From assembly GCA_937885815.1 (NCBI GenBank), contig CALABM010000238.1:1-13901 (forward strand): a stretch of 13,901 bases of DNA, given 5' to 3'. Of the stretch, positions 12,340 to 13,901 are shown in pieces (position 1 is the stretch's first letter; every line of letters starts with the position of its first letter). This stretch comes from an uncultured Verrucomicrobiales bacterium (lineage in GTDB: Bacteria; Verrucomicrobiota; Verrucomicrobiia; Verrucomicrobiales; Akkermansiaceae). Made by a program: the position numbers and the translations under genes. The notes beneath the pieces are model-generated. The model did no database searches, had not been told where the DNA came from, and saw only the letters and a program-made list of their open reading frames with translations.

Positions 12340-13901
12340 TTACGAGCCTGTGCGAGCGCGGTATTTTGCTTGCAGCTCGGCGTCCTGAGTGGAGTTCTTG
12401 CGTGCAGAATCGCGGGCCAGACGTGCAGCCTGAGAGGTGTCCGGATCGGGGGATTCGTACATTTCATCCAGGATGGTGATGACCCAGTCATGAGCGTTCA
12501 GGCTGCCCAGAGCGCGGATGAGTTTGACGCGCTGCTCACAAATCTGCTGATTTTCCTCGGCTTCAGCGTCACTGTCAGCCATGAGGGTTTCATTCAGCTT
12601 CAGGTAAGCCTTATCGTATGCGATGGCGATAAGCTCGCGCACCTTAGCAAGGTCTCTGGGGCGGTTCTGAATGATGAATGCCTTGAGGATGTTCATGACG
12701 GTGTCCAGATGAGCCTCAGCCTTACGGGTGGCAGCGGCATCACCATCTGCCTGTTCAACCTCAGCTTCAGCCTGTGCCTTCATTTCCATCAAAGCAGGGA
12801 TGATGGAGTCATCATAGTAACAGGCAAAGAAGAGAGCGCAGTCCTGCCATTTATCCGGGTCTTCAGCCAGATTCTGATAGTATGCCAGAGCCTTGGGTGA
12901 GCAGGAGCGGCCGAGGGTGGAGCACATGTCATTGCGGAAGCGCTCGGGCAGGGTATCAAAGAGCTGGTCGCCGAGTTGCTTACGCTTGGCCACATCTTCC
13001 TCCATGCGCAGGATGTTATCCAAGCAGACGGTGAGCTGGCCGGCAAGCTGTTCGTCCAAATCTTCTGAGCTGAGCTGTGCGATGATTTCGGTGATATATT
13101 CGGGGGTGACGCGCAGGCCGATGCTTTCCCAGATGTAAGCGAGAACGGTGCCCTTCTTGTTCCATTTGGGCATGCCTGCTACATGGCTGGCAAGTTCACG
13201 GAACTTGTCGTTGATGCCTGCATTGTTGGAAACAGCCATGCGCTGCAGGAGCGTGCGGAAGATGTCAGAGTCAATCTTGTTGGCGTTCTTTCTGAGAGTG
13301 TCAAAAATGAGCGCATCGATATTCGGATCCATTTCGGAAGCGATGGCGAGCAGCAAGCAGGCCAGCTGGCAAGTGCCCTTGGGATTGGAGCCGTATGCGG
13401 GGCGACCATCCTCATCTTTCACGTTGGGGTTGACAATCATGCGCAGCAGAAGCTTGGCATCGTCCATGGAGCATACAACGTTTACACCCTTGGCGCGTGC
13501 ATCCTGCAGGGTTTCAATCTGATTCTTGTTGATTTCTACAGCGCGCTGAAGGATGGCATTCGTGGCGTCAATGCGGGCTTTCTGGGCGCCGCGCTTCTCG
13601 TTCTCGCCGGATACATAGAAGTAACAACCAATGCCCATGGCGGCAAAGAGCCCGAGAATTACGAAGAATTGCGGAGTCTTGTGGAAGGGCTTCTTTTCAG
13701 CCATGGCCTGAAGCTGCTGGAGGTAGGCATCGCGAGCGGAGAGTTGTTCTTCGCTCATGCCTTCATTTTCGTACTCTTCTGCGTACTCTTCTTCGGTTTC
13801 CACCGGTGCCGGAGCAGGTGCAGGCTTTACGGCGGGCTTTGCAGCGGCGGGCTTTGCGGTTGCGGGCTTTGCGGTTGCGGGCTTTGCGGTTGCGGGCTTT
13901 G
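12340..13901 (-). CDS. Single-pass membrane protein with Lys-Pro-Ala repeats, unrecognised, partial
   Basis: I do not recognise this protein. The frame is open to the right edge, so its true start lies outside; the GTG at 13801-13803 is an internal valine, not a convincing start. The visible 519 residues begin with KPATAKPATAKPATAKPAAA, a low-complexity basic stretch. An acidic patch (ETEEEYAEEYENEG) follows, then a helical QLQAMAEKK segment, one transmembrane helix (about 13609-13671, FFVILGLFAAMGIGCYFYV) and a large C-terminal domain of about 420 residues. That domain is rich in amphipathic helices with many Leu/Ala, resembling HEAT- or TPR-like solenoids but without a clear repeat. The positive-inside rule would put the KPA tail in the cytoplasm and the large domain outside, in the periplasm. 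It ends with a strong terminator, so it is the last gene of its operon. Confidence 0.8.
   Translation of the reverse strand, partial: KPATAKPATAKPATAKPAAAKPAVKPAPAPAPVETEEEYAEEYENEGMSEEQLSARDAYLQQLQAMAEKKPFHKTPQFFVILGLFAAMGIGCYFYVSGENEKRGAQKARIDATNAILQRAVEINKNQIETLQDARAKGVNVVCSMDDAKLLLRMIVNPNVKDEDGRPAYGSNPKGTCQLACLLLAIASEMDPNIDALIFDTLRKNANKIDSDIFRTLLQRMAVSNNAGINDKFRELASHVAGMPKWNKKGTVLAYIWESIGLRVTPEYITEIIAQLSSEDLDEQLAGQLTVCLDNILRMEEDVAKRKQLGDQLFDTLPERFRNDMCSTLGRSCSPKALAYYQNLAEDPDKWQDCALFFACYYDDSIIPALMEMKAQAEAEVEQADGDAAATRKAEAHLDTVMNILKAFIIQNRPRDLAKVRELIAIAYDKAYLKLNETLMADSDAEAEENQQICEQRVKLIRALGSLNAHDWVITILDEMYESPDPDTSQAARLARDSARKNSTQDAELQAKYRARTGS
13831..13901 (-). repeat. 15-bp tandem repeat encoding KPATA units
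   Basis: About 4.7 copies of a 15-bp unit run from 13831 to the window edge (13831-13845, 13846-13860, 13861-13875, 13876-13890, then partial). The last three copies are identical and the first two differ slightly. Each copy encodes Lys-Pro-Ala-Thr/Ala-Ala in frame, so copy-number change alters tail length without a frameshift. The array continues beyond the window. Confidence 0.9.

Overview
The window reads as a chromosomal, housekeeping-rich piece of a Gram-negative gut-type bacterium, most likely Verrucomicrobiota of the Akkermansia group. That placement is an inference from four things: a Na+-pumping methylmalonyl-CoA decarboxylase operon (propionate formation), an exosortase/PEP-CTERM-style CAAX protease homologue, moderately high GC, and an almost complete lack of Shine-Dalgarno sequences. 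No sequence search was possible. Nearly everything is on the minus strand; infA is the only clear plus-strand gene. I see no phage, insertion sequence, CRISPR array or rRNA.

Layout. (1) Positions 1-3735, minus: mmdA, mmdD-like, mmdC-like and mmdB (cut by the left edge), in the same A-D-C-B order as known methylmalonyl-CoA decarboxylase clusters. Together they form a carboxyltransferase, a small membrane anchor, a biotin carrier and a Na+-translocating membrane decarboxylase. A promoter lies at 3822-3850. (2) 3988-4872: a sugar-phosphate nucleotidyltransferase, apparently made from a leaderless mRNA, with a terminator at 3912-3948. (3) 5041-5745: a CPBP/CAAX-type membrane protease. (4) 5824-7502: an Lrp/AsnC regulator followed by a class I aminotransferase, a pair resembling Bacillus AlaR/AlaT (YugG/YugH). 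(5) 7688-8543: rplM-rpsI (L13-S9) with a near-consensus promoter and a terminator. (6) 8778-9131, plus: infA, with an unusual N-terminal Arg/Gly/Asn-rich extension. It faces the rho operon across back-to-back terminators. (7) 9227-11028: rho, then a small three-helix membrane protein 8 bp downstream. Rho's N-terminus is a long disordered basic stretch. (8) 11149-11901: a YebC/TACO1-family protein. (9) 12085-12158: tRNA-Pro(CGG). (10) 12340-13901: an unrecognised single-pass membrane protein with tandem Lys-Pro-Ala repeats, cut by the right edge.

No single dramatic new system is obvious. The most unusual material is the information-processing group: disordered basic extensions on both IF-1 and Rho, a KPATA-repeat membrane protein, leaderless or near-leaderless promoters, and a 15-base element shared exactly at the -35 position of the infA and tRNA-Pro promoters.
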